Positions 27,748-37,920 of a stretch of DNA of 64,000 bases are shown one piece after another. This DNA is from Bartonella apihabitans (lineage in GTDB: Bacteria; Pseudomonadota; Alphaproteobacteria; Rhizobiales; Rhizobiaceae), in NCBI RefSeq assembly GCF_030758755.1, contig NZ_CP132387.1, positions 2,409,001 through 2,473,000 of the forward strand, read 5' to 3'. The notes under the pieces are model-generated. The model was given only the letters and a program-made list of their open reading frames with translations, was not told where the DNA came from and ran no database searches. Made by a program: the position numbers and the translations under genes. Position 1 is the stretch's first letter. Every line of letters begins with the position of its first letter.

Positions 27748-28590
27748 TCGTCATGATATTAGAAAATTATTGTTTAAACGAATTATCCGGAAATTGTTCC
27801 CCCTCTTTTTCCGTCATGAAATACGGAACACACAGGGGCAATCGCCTTTATTGCAGAGACTAAGATACAGTTATCTCAAGGATAAATTGTTGAAGGCCAT
27901 TTCCTTCACAGAAGGTAAAATTTTGTTCCGATTATGAGGATCATCCCGTTTGATAGAAAATCGTTCCTTTTATGAAGATTAAATGAAAAGAAGGCTTCTT
28001 CGCTTTATCTTTTAAAATATTTTCCCTCGATTACCAGCAACAAAACCTTAATTGCCATTATGCACATTAAGCCGATTGTTTGTTTTTTTAATCTACAGGA
28101 AGTTTCGAATATCGAATTTCAATATCTTTTATAGGAGTTCGTTTTCCGAAATCATGGATTGAAAGCATATAATAAGGTTTATAGGCTCTATATCAGGGAA
28201 TTTTTATCAAATTGAAACTATGATATAGATCGAAGAAGTGAAATTTTAATAATTTTCCATTCGAAAAAATGATTTCATGATAAGAGTCATAAAAAATAGA
28301 ATATTAATAAAAAATTAATAAGTATAATTTTCTTAAAATAATAAAAAATAAATTTTTGAGCGTTATTGCGTTATACGCGCGTAACGCAATGACAGAACCC
28401 TCTGGTTGATTATCATCTTGAATCCTGTATAACTGATTTTAAGGGTTATGAGCGTTTCAACGTTATTTACTGAAAATTAACGTTGTTACATGGCAAGCTA
28501 TTAACGTTGTCATTCATATGCCGCATGATGTAACCGGTTTTGTTGTTTGCGTATATTTTTGTATTGCTTCATTTCAGGCAGGGAAGACTG
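27748..28590. other. AT-rich intergenic region with palindrome and AACGTT cluster
   Basis: No gene is seen in 840 bp. 28200-28360 is extremely AT-rich. An inverted repeat ATTGCGTTA / TAACGCAAT lies at 28365-28390. Three AACGTT hexamers at 28459, 28479 and 28503 sit about two helical turns apart, upstream of the carboxypeptidase gene. Confidence 0.45.
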
Positions 28591-29958
28591 ATGCGTTTTT
28601 TTAAGGTTTTACGGTTTTCGGTCGCGGTACTTATTGCAGTTGCGAGTGTTCTATTTTTTGCGCTGGCACCGGTGCAAGCCAAGTCCAATGCGGTTGAACT
28701 TCCGGCAATTGTTGTCGATGCGAATACCGGCAATGTCTTGTTTGCAAACCGTGCTGATGAAATACGCCCGCCTGCATCGATCACCAAAGTAATGACGCTT
28801 TATCTCGTTTTTGATGCAATACAGAGCGGTCGTTTGAACTGGAATACCGAAATGCCCGTCTCCCGACATGCAGCCAGCAAACCGAGAATGAAGCTCGGTA
28901 TGCCTGCCGGTTCAAAGCTTTCGGTTCGTGATGCAGTCAATTCCATGATTGTTCTTTCAGCCAATGATGCGGCTGTTGTCGTGGCTGAATATCTTGGCGG
29001 AAGCGAAGAGAATTTCGCCCGTGTTATGACCTTGAAGGCAAGAAGCCTCGGTATGCGCAATACCACTTTCAAAAATCCGAACGGGCTTCCTGCACAGGGG
29101 CATGTTTCGACAGCCCGTGATATTGCTTTGATGTCGATTGCCATGCGTGAACATTTTCCGCAATATTATCATCTCTTTAGCCAACGTGAATTTGTTTACC
29201 ACGGTCAGGTCTATAAAGGCCACAATCGTGTTCTTGACAGGATTGACGGAGCAGACGGGTTGAAAACCGGCTTTACCGGTCTTGCCGGTTTTACCATTAC
29301 CACCACAATTGCCAAGGACGGCAAAAAACTGGTTATCGTTGTTCTTGGTGGAACGTCGGGTCGCCAGCGTGATGACGTCGTTGTCTTGTTAGCCAATGCT
29401 TATATGGATAGTGCCAGCCGCTCGACCAAAAAACGTATTTTTGCCCAATGGAGTGTGGCTCAATCAGCCTGGCGTGGTCAGCCCCAACCGGCAATTGCGC
29501 AATCGGATAAAAGAAACGCGGAAATCGTAACCGCTTCTGTTAATTCACGTAGTAATCGGGCGGTCGAACCTGCAAAGACAGTTACCGAAACACGGTCTAC
29601 CATATCCATTCCGGTCAAAAAAACAGTCAAAATGGAAACCGCTCCGACAACCATGGCTTATGCCGATGAAGGCAAAAAGACTGTTACCGAGATTTTGAAA
29701 AATGAAATACAGGTAAGCTACATTGTACAGGTGGCGGCACTACCGGATAAAGCTTCTGCCGACGGATTTTTGAAAACAATACAAAAGGCTTTGAAAGATT
29801 CGAAAGTCGCTTCGCTCGGACATGTCGAACCAGCCAAAATTGATGGCAAACAAGTCTATCGGGTGCGCTTTGGTTCATTCGGTAGCGAAAGTGAAGCAAA
29901 TGCTGCATGTGGCAAGATAACAGCGCAAGCATATTCCTGTTTTGTTGTCGCAAACTGA
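28591..29958 (+). CDS. D-alanyl-D-alanine carboxypeptidase with SPOR domain
   Basis: Penicillin-binding protein that trims the terminal D-Ala of peptidoglycan stem peptides in the periplasm. From the ATG at 28591 there is a signal peptide ending VQA (about 30). Then come SxxK as Ser63-Ile-Thr-Lys66, SAN at 123-125 and KTG at 224-226, a complete catalytic set. A low-complexity linker leads to a C-terminal SPOR domain (SYIVQVAALPDKASADGF to VRFGSFGSESEANAAC), which binds denuded septal glycan. The combination is common in alphaproteobacteria. The frame is open from 28540, but GGGAAG precedes the later ATG. Confidence 0.93.
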   Translation: MRFFKVLRFSVAVLIAVASVLFFALAPVQAKSNAVELPAIVVDANTGNVLFANRADEIRPPASITKVMTLYLVFDAIQSGRLNWNTEMPVSRHAASKPRMKLGMPAGSKLSVRDAVNSMIVLSANDAAVVVAEYLGGSEENFARVMTLKARSLGMRNTTFKNPNGLPAQGHVSTARDIALMSIAMREHFPQYYHLFSQREFVYHGQVYKGHNRVLDRIDGADGLKTGFTGLAGFTITTTIAKDGKKLVIVVLGGTSGRQRDDVVVLLANAYMDSASRSTKKRIFAQWSVAQSAWRGQPQPAIAQSDKRNAEIVTASVNSRSNRAVEPAKTVTETRSTISIPVKKTVKMETAPTTMAYADEGKKTVTEILKNEIQVSYIVQVAALPDKASADGFLKTIQKALKDSKVASLGHVEPAKIDGKQVYRVRFGSFGSESEANAACGKITAQAYSCFVVAN

Positions 29959-30415
29959 ACACACAAAGCGTCAGTTCGAGTAGAAAACAAAATCGCACTG
30001 CTGTTCGAGTGTGTCCTGCTTCTAACCCGCTATCATGACACCGGTTATTATGGCATTTGCCATTATTGCAGCGGTTTTTCTCAGGTGTAAAACGGGTTTC
30101 AACTCGGCTATCGTGAACACATAATGCCTTGAAACCTTGTGAAGGTTTCGGGCTTTTCTATCGCCGATTAAAAACTTGTGACGATTCGAACCAATTGATG
30201 AGATTTGAGACAATCCGACTTTCACTTCAATATTTTATCGGGTTAGATATTTGACTTCTCACCGGCGTATGAAACCGTCGCCAGATTTTTAAGCGGCACA
30301 ATTAGTCGGAATGACCTATAAAAAAGGCGGGGAAAGCCCGCCTTTTTAGAAGTAAAATGTGAATTAGGAGAAATTCTTAACTTCTATTACCGATCCTGAT
30401 TGAACAAAAACCAAT
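29959..30415. other. intergenic region with two hairpins
   Basis: No gene is seen. GAAACCTT/AAGGTTTC at 30131-30149 is a perfect 8-bp stem followed by GGGCTTTTC, a weak terminator candidate for the carboxypeptidase. A stronger terminator at 30321-30348 lies near the grpE end. Confidence 0.5.
30321..30348. terminator. bidirectional terminator
   Basis: GGCGGG and CCCGCC pair around GAAAG, flanked by A5 and T5 tracts, so it can act on both strands. It lies 68 bp beyond the grpE stop on the minus strand. Confidence 0.8.
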
Positions 30416-31099
30416 TCATTCCGGCTTTTTATCGTTTTGTTGTTCGGTTTTTGCCGTTGCTTCTTTTGGGCCGCCCTTGGAAACACCAACCATTGCCGGT
30501 CGCAATACGCGGTCACCGATAACATATCCGGCCTGAACAACCTGTTGTACGGTATTGTTCGGAACCTCGGTATTCGGAATTTCAAACATTGCCTGATGAA
30601 AATTCGGGTCGAATTTCTGCCCTTCAGGTTCAATTTTTTTGACGCCATTGCGCTCCAGAGCAGCCATCATGGCGCGTTCTGTCATTTCGACGCCTTCTGC
30701 CAAAGCATTTAGCCCTGAATCCTTCTCGCGAGCTTCGGGGATAGCCTGCAAGGCGCGGTTGAGATTATCCGAAACCTGAAGCATATCACGCGCGAAATTG
30801 GCAACAGAATAAGCCCTCGCATCGGCAACATCACGAGCCGTACGGCGGCGTAAATTTTCCATTTCGGCAGCAAGGCGCAGAACCTGGTCTTTCAGCTCGT
30901 CATTTTCGGCTTGCATTGCGGCAACCGGATCAGCACCTTCATCGGCAACCTGATCATCTTCGACTTCGGCTTTTGCTTCTTCCTTACGCTGTTTCAAAAA
31001 ATCATCGGCCGCACGTTTCAATGCATCTCTGTCAGCCGGATTCTTTATGTCGCGGTTATTGATATCACTTTCAGCAGATTGCTTTTTTTCCTCAGACAT
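30416..31099 (-). CDS. grpE: nucleotide exchange factor GrpE
   Basis: Co-chaperone that releases ADP from DnaK. 227 residues: an acidic variable N-terminus, a long coiled coil ([26 protein letters not shown]) and the C-terminal beta domain with [19 protein letters not shown] and [17 protein letters not shown]. The length is normal for Rhizobiales. In related genomes grpE usually lies next to hrcA. Here hemC and an ABC importer separate them. A CTTG at about -60 on the minus strand could belong to a heat-shock promoter, but I could not place a convincing -10. Confidence 0.95.
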   Translation of the reverse strand: MSEEKKQSAESDINNRDIKNPADRDALKRAADDFLKQRKEEAKAEVEDDQVADEGADPVAAMQAENDELKDQVLRLAAEMENLRRRTARDVADARAYSVANFARDMLQVSDNLNRALQAIPEAREKDSGLNALAEGVEMTERAMMAALERNGVKKIEPEGQKFDPNFHQAMFEIPNTEVPNNTVQQVVQAGYVIGDRVLRPAMVGVSKGGPKEATAKTEQQNDKKPE

Positions 31100-31250
31100 A
31101 GGATTCCTACTTTTCGATAATAGTTGTTAAATTCGATATCGAAATTTTAGCGAGAAAAATCAAGAGGCAAACCGCAAAAGGAACGCTTAAATAGGTTCGC
31201 CTCCCTGCTTTTAACCGATAAATGACAACCGGATGGAAATTTCACCCAAT

Positions 31251-32204
31251 TCAGGCCTTTAGCAGGCTTTCAACCTTTTTTTTATTACTATTGACTGTGC
31301 AGGCCCGAAGCAGTTCGCCAGCGCCCTTATCAAGGAGCCGTTCTGCCAGAACCTTGCCCATTTCTTCAACGCCATAAGTACAAGTTGTCGCGTAATCGAC
31401 AATCTGCTTCAAACCGTCAACGCCTGTTACAGTTGCTTTCATATAAAGCATAGTGTTTTTCCACGTCGAGCAAACGCCGACAGGCAAGTTGCATCCGGCA
31501 TTGAGATATTTCATCAATGACCGTTCTGCATCGGTCTCCGCACGTGATTTTTTGCATTCAATTGCTTTGAGAAGCCGCAAAATATCTCTGTCACCTTGAC
31601 GGCATTCTATACCAAGAGCCCCTTGGGCAACGGCATAAGGGAATATTTGCGGATTGAGACATTCCATGCTGTCTTCAAAAAGGCCAAGCCGCTTCAATCC
31701 TGCAGCCGCAAGAATTGTTGCATCAATGCCGTTTTTATCGACAGCGCGGCGCAATCTTGGTGGTACATTGCCACGAACCGGCACAATTTCGATATCCGGA
31801 AAAAACGACCTGAGCTGGGCGGCACGACGAATGGAACCGGTGCCGATTTTGTGATGATTGCTGCGAATATCGTCAAATTTCAAGCCGCATAGAACATCAC
31901 GCGGGTCCTCGCGTTTTGGCACAGAGGCAAGAACAAGTCCTTCCGGCTGAACAGTCGGTAGATCTTTCAAAGAATGGACAACAACATCGACTTCACGGTT
32001 CAAGAGAGCCTCTTCACCACTTTTGGTGAAAACTCCGACATTACCGATATCCTGAAAACTTGTGTGCTTATCTTTGTCACCTACACAGCCAAGCAAAACA
32101 GTTTCGACTGTTAATGTAGGATCAAGCTCCCGCAACAGCTTAGCCACACTTTCCGCTTGCACGCGCGCTAACGCACTTTTCCGTGTTCCAAGCCTTATCC
32201 GCAT
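31251..32204 (-). CDS. hemC: hydroxymethylbilane synthase (porphobilinogen deaminase), atypical
   Basis: Polymerises four porphobilinogens into hydroxymethylbilane for heme. Key residues are kept: Asp81 in HSLKDLPT, Arg126/127 in GSIRRAAQL, Arg144 and Arg150, and the dipyrromethane-binding Cys238 in NAGCNLPVG. Yet the protein is unlike usual alphaproteobacterial HemC: VRGNVPPRLRRAV replaces VRGNVxTRLRKL, and FPYAVAQGALGIE and LLDKGAGELL look more like eukaryotic or distant bacterial forms. It stands alone between grpE and an ABC importer, without hemD or tsaD. Horizontal acquisition is a reasonable inference. 317 residues, start at ATG 32204. Confidence 0.92.
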   Translation of the reverse strand: MRIRLGTRKSALARVQAESVAKLLRELDPTLTVETVLLGCVGDKDKHTSFQDIGNVGVFTKSGEEALLNREVDVVVHSLKDLPTVQPEGLVLASVPKREDPRDVLCGLKFDDIRSNHHKIGTGSIRRAAQLRSFFPDIEIVPVRGNVPPRLRRAVDKNGIDATILAAAGLKRLGLFEDSMECLNPQIFPYAVAQGALGIECRQGDRDILRLLKAIECKKSRAETDAERSLMKYLNAGCNLPVGVCSTWKNTMLYMKATVTGVDGLKQIVDYATTCTYGVEEMGKVLAERLLDKGAGELLRACTVNSNKKKVESLLKA

Positions 32205-32459
32205 AACTCTAAGCCTATTCCATAAATTCCAATAATCAAACTCTACACTCTTTAGAGCGTTTCTAAGAGTATCTAACTCAACTTGCGCATAAAAGAAAGT
32301 TCTCTTCGCTTAAATTGTGTTTCGAGGCGTCATTTTCAAATTTTTAGGCAGTTTTTCCTTAAAATGTCAGGAAAAGAAACAAATGATTCTACGCTTTGCG
32401 TGTCGATTATAACGTTTTTTTGAAGAGATATGTTGCAGGGCGAATGCGAAAATTCCGGA

Positions 32460-33227
32460 TTATCTTTGTCCATCCCAGAAAATGATTCTGTGTTTTGCAA
32501 AACCGACCATCAAATGCATGATAACGCCAATAAATGCCAGAATGACAAGAATGGCGAATTGACCGGCAATATTGAACTGCTCGTTGAATTGCATAAGCAT
32601 TTTGCCCAAACCCTTTTGTGCACCGACAAATTCGGCAACAATTGCGCCAATCAGGGCAAAGATAATGCCAAGGCCGAGACCGGCAAACACAAATGGCAGG
32701 GAAGCCGGTAATTTTACTTTCAGCAAAATCTGTATTTCGTTGGCACCGAATGCCTTGAGCATCTGGATTTCTTCGCGTCCTGCCGATTGTAAACCGGCAA
32801 TCACGTTGATGAGCATCGGGAAAAACGAAATAAGCGCGGCCATAACAATCTTTGATGCAATGCCATAGCCGAACCATTGCAGAAAAATCGGTGCAAGGGC
32901 AACGGTCGGTATCGTCTGGAAAGCAATGATATAGGGCAAAAACGCAAGCTGGAAAACGCGAACCTGCGAAATAGCAACGCCAAGAATTGCCGCAAGCACC
33001 ATGCCGCAAATAAAGCCAAGCAAAACTTCAGCCATGGTAACACCGAGATTATCCCAGAAAAGAGCCGACTTTATCAGCCGGACAAGCTGGTAGAAGATGA
33101 GGCTGGGGGGCGGCAAAAGATAGGCAGGAACCTCCCATAGCCGGACCGATGTTTCCCAGAAACCGACAACGAGAATAAAAACAACAACAACAAGCAATGC
33201 TTGAAGCGTTTTTTCATTTTTAAACAT
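32460..33227 (-). CDS. ABC importer permease (SsuC/TauC/ThiX type)
   Basis: 255 residues, about six transmembrane helices. The BPD_transp_1 signature EEIQMLKAFGANEIQILLKVKLPASLPFVFAGL contacts the ATPase. This class works with NMT1/SsuA-like binding proteins to import sulfonates, taurine, nitrate or thiamine precursors. It is the last gene of a three-gene operon on the minus strand (binding protein, ATPase, permease). A 255-bp gap separates it from hemC. Confidence 0.9.
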   Translation of the reverse strand: MFKNEKTLQALLVVVVFILVVGFWETSVRLWEVPAYLLPPPSLIFYQLVRLIKSALFWDNLGVTMAEVLLGFICGMVLAAILGVAISQVRVFQLAFLPYIIAFQTIPTVALAPIFLQWFGYGIASKIVMAALISFFPMLINVIAGLQSAGREEIQMLKAFGANEIQILLKVKLPASLPFVFAGLGLGIIFALIGAIVAEFVGAQKGLGKMLMQFNEQFNIAGQFAILVILAFIGVIMHLMVGFAKHRIIFWDGQR

Positions 33228-33292
33228 TGCCAGCCTTTCTGCGGTTTTGCCGATTTCTCAATCACAGGATTTGATGGATATGCAACAGCAGT

Positions 33293-34078
33293 TCAACAAT
33301 TCATACTAAAATTTTCAAAATGCTGTCTTATTTGACCTAAAATTTTTCCGACCTTTTTATCTGTCAATTCCTGAAGCTCGCGCGGACGGGGCAGTTTAAC
33401 ATCGACAATTTCCTCGATATGACCGGGGCGCGGGCTCATCACCACCACTTTGTCGGCAAGAAATACCGCTTCGGGAATGGAATGGGTTACAAAAAGAACG
33501 GTTTTTTTGCTTTCAAGCCAGATATTTTGCAATTCGCCATTTAAAACTTCGCGGGTCATTGCATCAAGCGCCCCGAATGGCTCATCCATAAGCAGAACTT
33601 TCGGGTCACGAATAAGCGCACGGCAAATTCCCGCACGTTGTCGCATTCCGCCTGAAAGCTCGGTCGGCAATTTGTTTTCAAATCCTTTAAGTCCCACCGT
33701 TTCCATGAGCATCAAAGCGCGGTCATGGTACTCTCTTTTGTCAAGATGCATCAATTCGACCGGCAAGAGGATGTTTTGCAGGATTGTACGCCACGGAAGC
33801 AGTGTAGGATCCTGAAAAACAAAGCCCACTTCCGGCGAAGGACGGGTAACGGCAACGCCGTTAAGCATCACATCACCGACAAAATTGTCCACAAGACCGG
33901 CAAGGATTTTGAGTAACGTTGTTTTGCCGCAGCCGGATGGCCCAACAAGTGCAATAAAAGCGCCTTCGGCAATTTCCAGATTGACATTCTTCAACGCATC
34001 AATCGTGCCGTCTTTTTTGCTTATATAGCTTTTGTGCAATCCCTTGATGGTGATAAGCGGCTTTTTGATAGACGGCAT
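33293..34078 (-). CDS. ABC importer ATP-binding protein (SsuB/TauB type)
   Basis: 261 residues. Walker A is GPSGCGKTT (46-54), Q-loop FVFQDPTLLPWRT, signature LSGGMRQR, Walker B VLLMDEPFGALD and H-loop VTHSIPEA. The LPWRT after the Q-loop and the phrase DKVVVMSPRPGHI are typical of the nitrate/sulfonate/taurine ATPase group. It energises the permease encoded 65 bp downstream. Confidence 0.93.
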   Translation of the reverse strand: MPSIKKPLITIKGLHKSYISKKDGTIDALKNVNLEIAEGAFIALVGPSGCGKTTLLKILAGLVDNFVGDVMLNGVAVTRPSPEVGFVFQDPTLLPWRTILQNILLPVELMHLDKREYHDRALMLMETVGLKGFENKLPTELSGGMRQRAGICRALIRDPKVLLMDEPFGALDAMTREVLNGELQNIWLESKKTVLFVTHSIPEAVFLADKVVVMSPRPGHIEEIVDVKLPRPRELQELTDKKVGKILGQIRQHFENFSMNC

Positions 34079-34125
34079 AGACGTTTTCTCAATCCTTCAG
34101 AACGACAGCCTTCGCTTTAAACGGG

Positions 34126-35196
34126 TTAGTCCTTTTTAACAATTGTCTTGATATCGAAATTATAAATTTCCCCCATCAAGGAATTGCTCCAGACATCCTT
34201 TACCTGAAGCAGGCGTTCGGTTGAACCTGTTTGATGAGCAAAAGATAAAACTGCTTGCCAGCGTTCATCAGGAATATCAAGCCATTTTCCCCAACTTGCC
34301 GGATCCGGTTTGTCAGCCGGTGTCGAATCGGCAAGTGCTATGGCCATTGCTTCGGCAGTATTTTTGGCATCCTGTCCGGTCGGATTATCAGAACCGCCCA
34401 GTTCGGGGAATTCCTTAAAAGCCAGTTTCAAGGCGCTATCGGGATAAAGTTTGGTATAGATCATGCCTTTATAGGCAGCGCGTGCAAAAGCTGAAAGTTC
34501 ATGTGGCTTGTCATTGAATATTTTCTGGCTTGTGACCATAGTAACGCTGAAAAGGCGGTTCATTTCTTCCGGTCGTTGCAGAAGATCGAATTCAACGCCG
34601 TTTTGACGCATAACGGTAAAACTATCCGAATAGCTGTCGACTGCGTCGATATCCTTCGCATTGAGCGCGGCTGCCGCGCGCGCACCTGCACCAACGGGGA
34701 CAATCGTAACGTCACTTTCTTTCAAGCCCGCAATTTTCAAATTCGCCCGTAAATCGGCATAAGAAGCCGAAGCGAGGCTGATTACGCCCACCCGTTTTCC
34801 TTTAAGATCGGCAATGGATTTGATAGCAGAGCCTTTCGGGACACCGATAAAATAAGGCCATCTGACCGTTATTCCGGCAAATGCCTTGAGTGGCACACCT
34901 TTATCAACGGCGGCTGCAATATTGGCAGACGACGCATAGGCAATATCAGCCGAACCTGATGCAACAGCCTGAAGAGCTGCTGTGGAGCCATCGGTAAAGA
35001 GCAATGACGGATTGATATTTTCTTCCTGAAAATAGCCGAGTTGTTTGGGAACGGCATAGGTAAATGTTTCTTCCGCCGGTGTTGTTGTACTGCGGGCGAG
35101 CGCCAGAACAAAATGCACAGGTTCGGCAAATCCGGATAGAGTGAAAAATAAAAACGCATTGAGTAGTACAACGGCATGGATGAAAGCGGCTTTCAT
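34126..35196 (-). CDS. ABC importer periplasmic binding protein (NMT1/SsuA-like)
   Basis: A solute-binding protein of about 356 residues. A signal peptide (MKAAFIHAVVLLNAFLFFTLSGFA) is followed by an NMT1/THI5-like domain: LGYFQEENINPSLLFTDGSTAALQAVASGSADIAYASSANIAAAV and later IADLKGKRVGVISLAS. The ATG at 35196 has AAGGAGAG at ideal spacing, so the open frame to 35229 is not used. The ligand cannot be read; candidates are sulfonates, taurine, pyrimidines or riboflavin-like compounds. No riboswitch or linked metabolic gene was seen. It heads the operon with ATPase and permease. Confidence 0.9.
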   Translation of the reverse strand: MKAAFIHAVVLLNAFLFFTLSGFAEPVHFVLALARSTTTPAEETFTYAVPKQLGYFQEENINPSLLFTDGSTAALQAVASGSADIAYASSANIAAAVDKGVPLKAFAGITVRWPYFIGVPKGSAIKSIADLKGKRVGVISLASASYADLRANLKIAGLKESDVTIVPVGAGARAAAALNAKDIDAVDSYSDSFTVMRQNGVEFDLLQRPEEMNRLFSVTMVTSQKIFNDKPHELSAFARAAYKGMIYTKLYPDSALKLAFKEFPELGGSDNPTGQDAKNTAEAMAIALADSTPADKPDPASWGKWLDIPDERWQAVLSFAHQTGSTERLLQVKDVWSNSLMGEIYNFDIKTIVKKD

Positions 35197-35365
35197 GGGA
35201 TGCTCTCCTTTGTACTTTCCGTAAAACAAATGCAGCCCATAAAACAGATGTGGCTTGCGGAAAGAGCGGACAATGACAGGGCCTATCCGGAAAGTATCCC
35301 ATCTCCAGCCGATAAGTGCAATAGATGGAGAGGTTTTAAGGCATATACCGGCGTTTTATTTACGT

Positions 35366-36435
35366 CTATTTGAGAAGTCGCGAGACAAGTTGGGCAGTAT
35401 AGTCAACCATCGGAACAATACGGGCGTAATTCAAACGGGTCGGCCCGATAACGCCGAGAGCGCCAAGAACATGCTGGTTTGAATCGCAATAAGGCGCAAC
35501 GATGAGCGACGACCCCGATAATGAAAACAGTTTGTTTTCGGAACCGATAAAAATACGCACGCCTGAACCTTCCTCGGCAAGGTCAAGAAGCTGCATCATG
35601 CTTTCACGTGTTTCAAGATCATCGAAAAGATGGCGCAAACGTTCAATATCTTCTGCGGCTTTGACATCTTCCAGAAGGTTGCCGCGCCCGCGTACAATAA
35701 GCTGTGTTTTACGCCCCTGATCTTCGCCCCCCCAAACGGCAAGACCCTGATCGACGAGATGTTGCGACAATTCATCAAGAGCTGCCTTGGTTTCTTCTCT
35801 CTGCCTTGAGATTTCGGCTTTGGCTTCACTTAAAGTACGCCCTTGAATATGGGCGTTCAAAAAATTGGTGGCTTCGCTTAATTGCGACAATGTCACTCCT
35901 TCAGGCAAATTGACAATGCGATTTTCCACATCACCATTTTGCGTTACCAGAACTGCCATGGCGCGTGACGAATCGAGGCGCACAAATTCGATATGTTTGA
36001 GTGTTCCTTCGTTTTTCATCGACAAAACCAGTCCGGCACCGCGTGACAGACCGGATAAGATCTGGCTCGCACCGGTCAGGAATTGTTCGACCGATTGGCT
36101 ATGTCCTGCTTCTTCAACCTGTGTTTCTATGGCTTTGCGTTCATCTTCTGGAAGGTCGCCTACTTCGATAAAAGCATCGACAAAAAACCTCAAACCCGAT
36201 TGTGTCGGCATACGACCGGCAGAAATATGGGGCGAATAGATAAGCCCTAAATGTTCAAGATCGCTCATAATCGTACGGATGGTTGCCGGCGAGAGACTTT
36301 GTGGCAATTGTCGGGACAGATTGGCCGACCCGACAGGTCCCCCTCGTTCAGATAGGTTTCGACAATACGCCTGAATATATCGCGGGATCTTTCGTCGAGA
36401 CTTTTCAATTCATCCGGAATGGCGGCGTGTTTCAT
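35366..36435 (-). pseudogene. hrcA: heat-inducible transcription repressor HrcA, frameshifted
   Basis: HrcA represses groESL-type heat-shock genes by binding CIRCE elements. The main frame gives LPQSLSPATIRTIMSDLEHLGLIYSPHISAGRMPT and the full GAF-like and C-terminal parts. The N-terminal wing, MKHAAIPDELKSLDERSRDIFRR through VETYLNEGD, is in another frame starting at 36435 or 36438 behind AAGGA. The break is at GG 36336-36337: one added base restores PVGSANLSRQLPQ in register. This is probably a sequence error. If real, the repressor would lose part of its DNA-binding domain. No CIRCE element was seen in the window. Confidence 0.9.
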
Positions 36436-36542
36436 CATATTCCTTCAATGATAGAATTTCTTTCCTTCTATATAAGTTTTGCCAAAGACGGGTCAAATGG
36501 TCTAAAGATGCTTGAAACAATACTTCTCGGAAAGGAAAATTT

Positions 36543-37262
36543 ATGCGTCCGTCCAATCGTGCCAGCAACGAGATGCGCGCCGTTTCATTTGAACGTCATG
36601 TGAACAAACATGCCGAAGGGTCATGTCTGGTCAAGTTCGGTGATACCCATGTTTTATGTACCGCAAGCCTTGAAGAACGTGTCCCCAACTGGATGCGCAA
36701 TTCCGGCAAAGGGTGGGTTACAGCCGAATATGGCATGTTGCCCCGTTCAACCGGTGAAAGAATGCGCCGCGAGGCTGCTTCCGGCAAACAGGGTGGGCGC
36801 ACCATGGAAATCCAGCGTTTGATCGGCCGTTCATTGCGTGCGGTTGTCGATTTGAAGGCGTTGGGCGAAATGCAGATTACGATTGATTGTGATGTCATTC
36901 AGGCAGACGGCGGAACCCGCACGGCATCAATCACCGGAGCATGGGTTGCCCTTTATGATTGTCTGGGCTTTATGGAAACGCGCCAGATGGTCTTGCGCAA
37001 TAAAGTGCTGAAAGACCATGTTGCAGCAATTTCCTGCGGCATTTATCAGGGAACACCGGTGCTCGATCTCGATTATGCAGAAGATTCCAATGCTGAAACC
37101 GATGCCAATTTTGTGATGACCGGCAAAGGCGGAATTGTTGAAATACAGGGCACAGCAGAAGGCGATCCGTTCAGTGAAGAGCAGTTTTCGACATTGATGT
37201 CTCTGGCTAAAAGCGGCATTCATGATTTGATTGAATTGCAGAAGAAAGTGATAGCTTCCTGA
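36543..37262 (+). CDS. rph: ribonuclease PH
   Basis: Phosphorolytic exonuclease that trims tRNA 3' ends. 239 residues, the usual size. It has [27 protein letters not shown], the catalytic region [22 protein letters not shown] and the C-terminal [28 protein letters not shown] precedes the ATG. It is divergent from hrcA and begins an rph-rdgB-hemW operon, a conserved Rhizobiales order. Confidence 0.97.
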   Translation: MRPSNRASNEMRAVSFERHVNKHAEGSCLVKFGDTHVLCTASLEERVPNWMRNSGKGWVTAEYGMLPRSTGERMRREAASGKQGGRTMEIQRLIGRSLRAVVDLKALGEMQITIDCDVIQADGGTRTASITGAWVALYDCLGFMETRQMVLRNKVLKDHVAAISCGIYQGTPVLDLDYAEDSNAETDANFVMTGKGGIVEIQGTAEGDPFSEEQFSTLMSLAKSGIHDLIELQKKVIAS

Positions 37263-37275
37263 AAGGTGATTATCG

Positions 37276-37920
37276 ATGAGAAAGCTTGAAGGGAAAAAAC
37301 TGGTTGTTGCGACGCACAATTCCGGCAAACTCAGGGAAATAGCCGATCTTATTGGCCCGTTCGGGTTTGAAACCACATCGGCGGGTGAATTGGGACTGGA
37401 AGAACCGGAAGAAACCGGCACGAAATTTGAAGAGAATGCTTATATCAAGGCTTTTTTTGCAGCCAAATCGACGGGATTACCGGCATTGTCGGACGATTCA
37501 GGGCTCGAGGCAGATGCTCTTGACAAGGCACCGGGCGTTTATACTGCCGATTGGGCTATTCAACCTGACGGCCACCGCGATTTCGACAAAGCGATGAAAA
37601 AAGTTGAAGATGCATTGGAAAAGAAGGGTGCAACAACGCCTGATAAACGGCATGGCCGTTTTGTCTCGGTGCTTTGCCTTGCCTGGCCGGATGGTCATGC
37701 GGAATATTTTCGCGGTGAAATCGAAGGTACTTTGGTTTGGCCGCCGCGTGGCAAAAAGGGTTTCGGTTTTGATCCTATCTTCCAACCGGAAGGCTATGAC
37801 AAAACATTCGGTGAAATGACGGCAGAGGAAAAACATGGTTGGAAGCCGGGCGACAAACATGCTTTGTCCCACCGCGCACGGGCTTTCAAACAATTTGCCG
37901 AAGCATTACTGGAAAACTGA
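37276..37920 (+). CDS. rdgB: non-canonical purine NTP pyrophosphatase (RdgB/HAM1)
   Basis: Hydrolyses dITP, dXTP and ITP to monophosphates, keeping deaminated purines out of DNA. 214 residues. Family blocks are [47 protein letters not shown] and [18 protein letters not shown] precedes the ATG. Its stop codon overlaps the hemW start by one base. Confidence 0.97.
   Translation: MRKLEGKKLVVATHNSGKLREIADLIGPFGFETTSAGELGLEEPEETGTKFEENAYIKAFFAAKSTGLPALSDDSGLEADALDKAPGVYTADWAIQPDGHRDFDKAMKKVEDALEKKGATTPDKRHGRFVSVLCLAWPDGHAEYFRGEIEGTLVWPPRGKKGFGFDPIFQPEGYDKTFGEMTAEEKHGWKPGDKHALSHRARAFKQFAEALLEN

Noticed and set aside
32407..33009. 200-codon frame overlapping the ABC permease in another frame
   Set aside because: Very Cys- and Arg-rich, no family resemblance, and an out-of-frame shadow of a membrane protein gene.
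35197..35365. Possible riboswitch upstream of the ABC binding-protein gene
   Set aside because: CCATCT/AGATGG can pair, but I see no conserved aptamer motif such as THI, purine or preQ1 elements.
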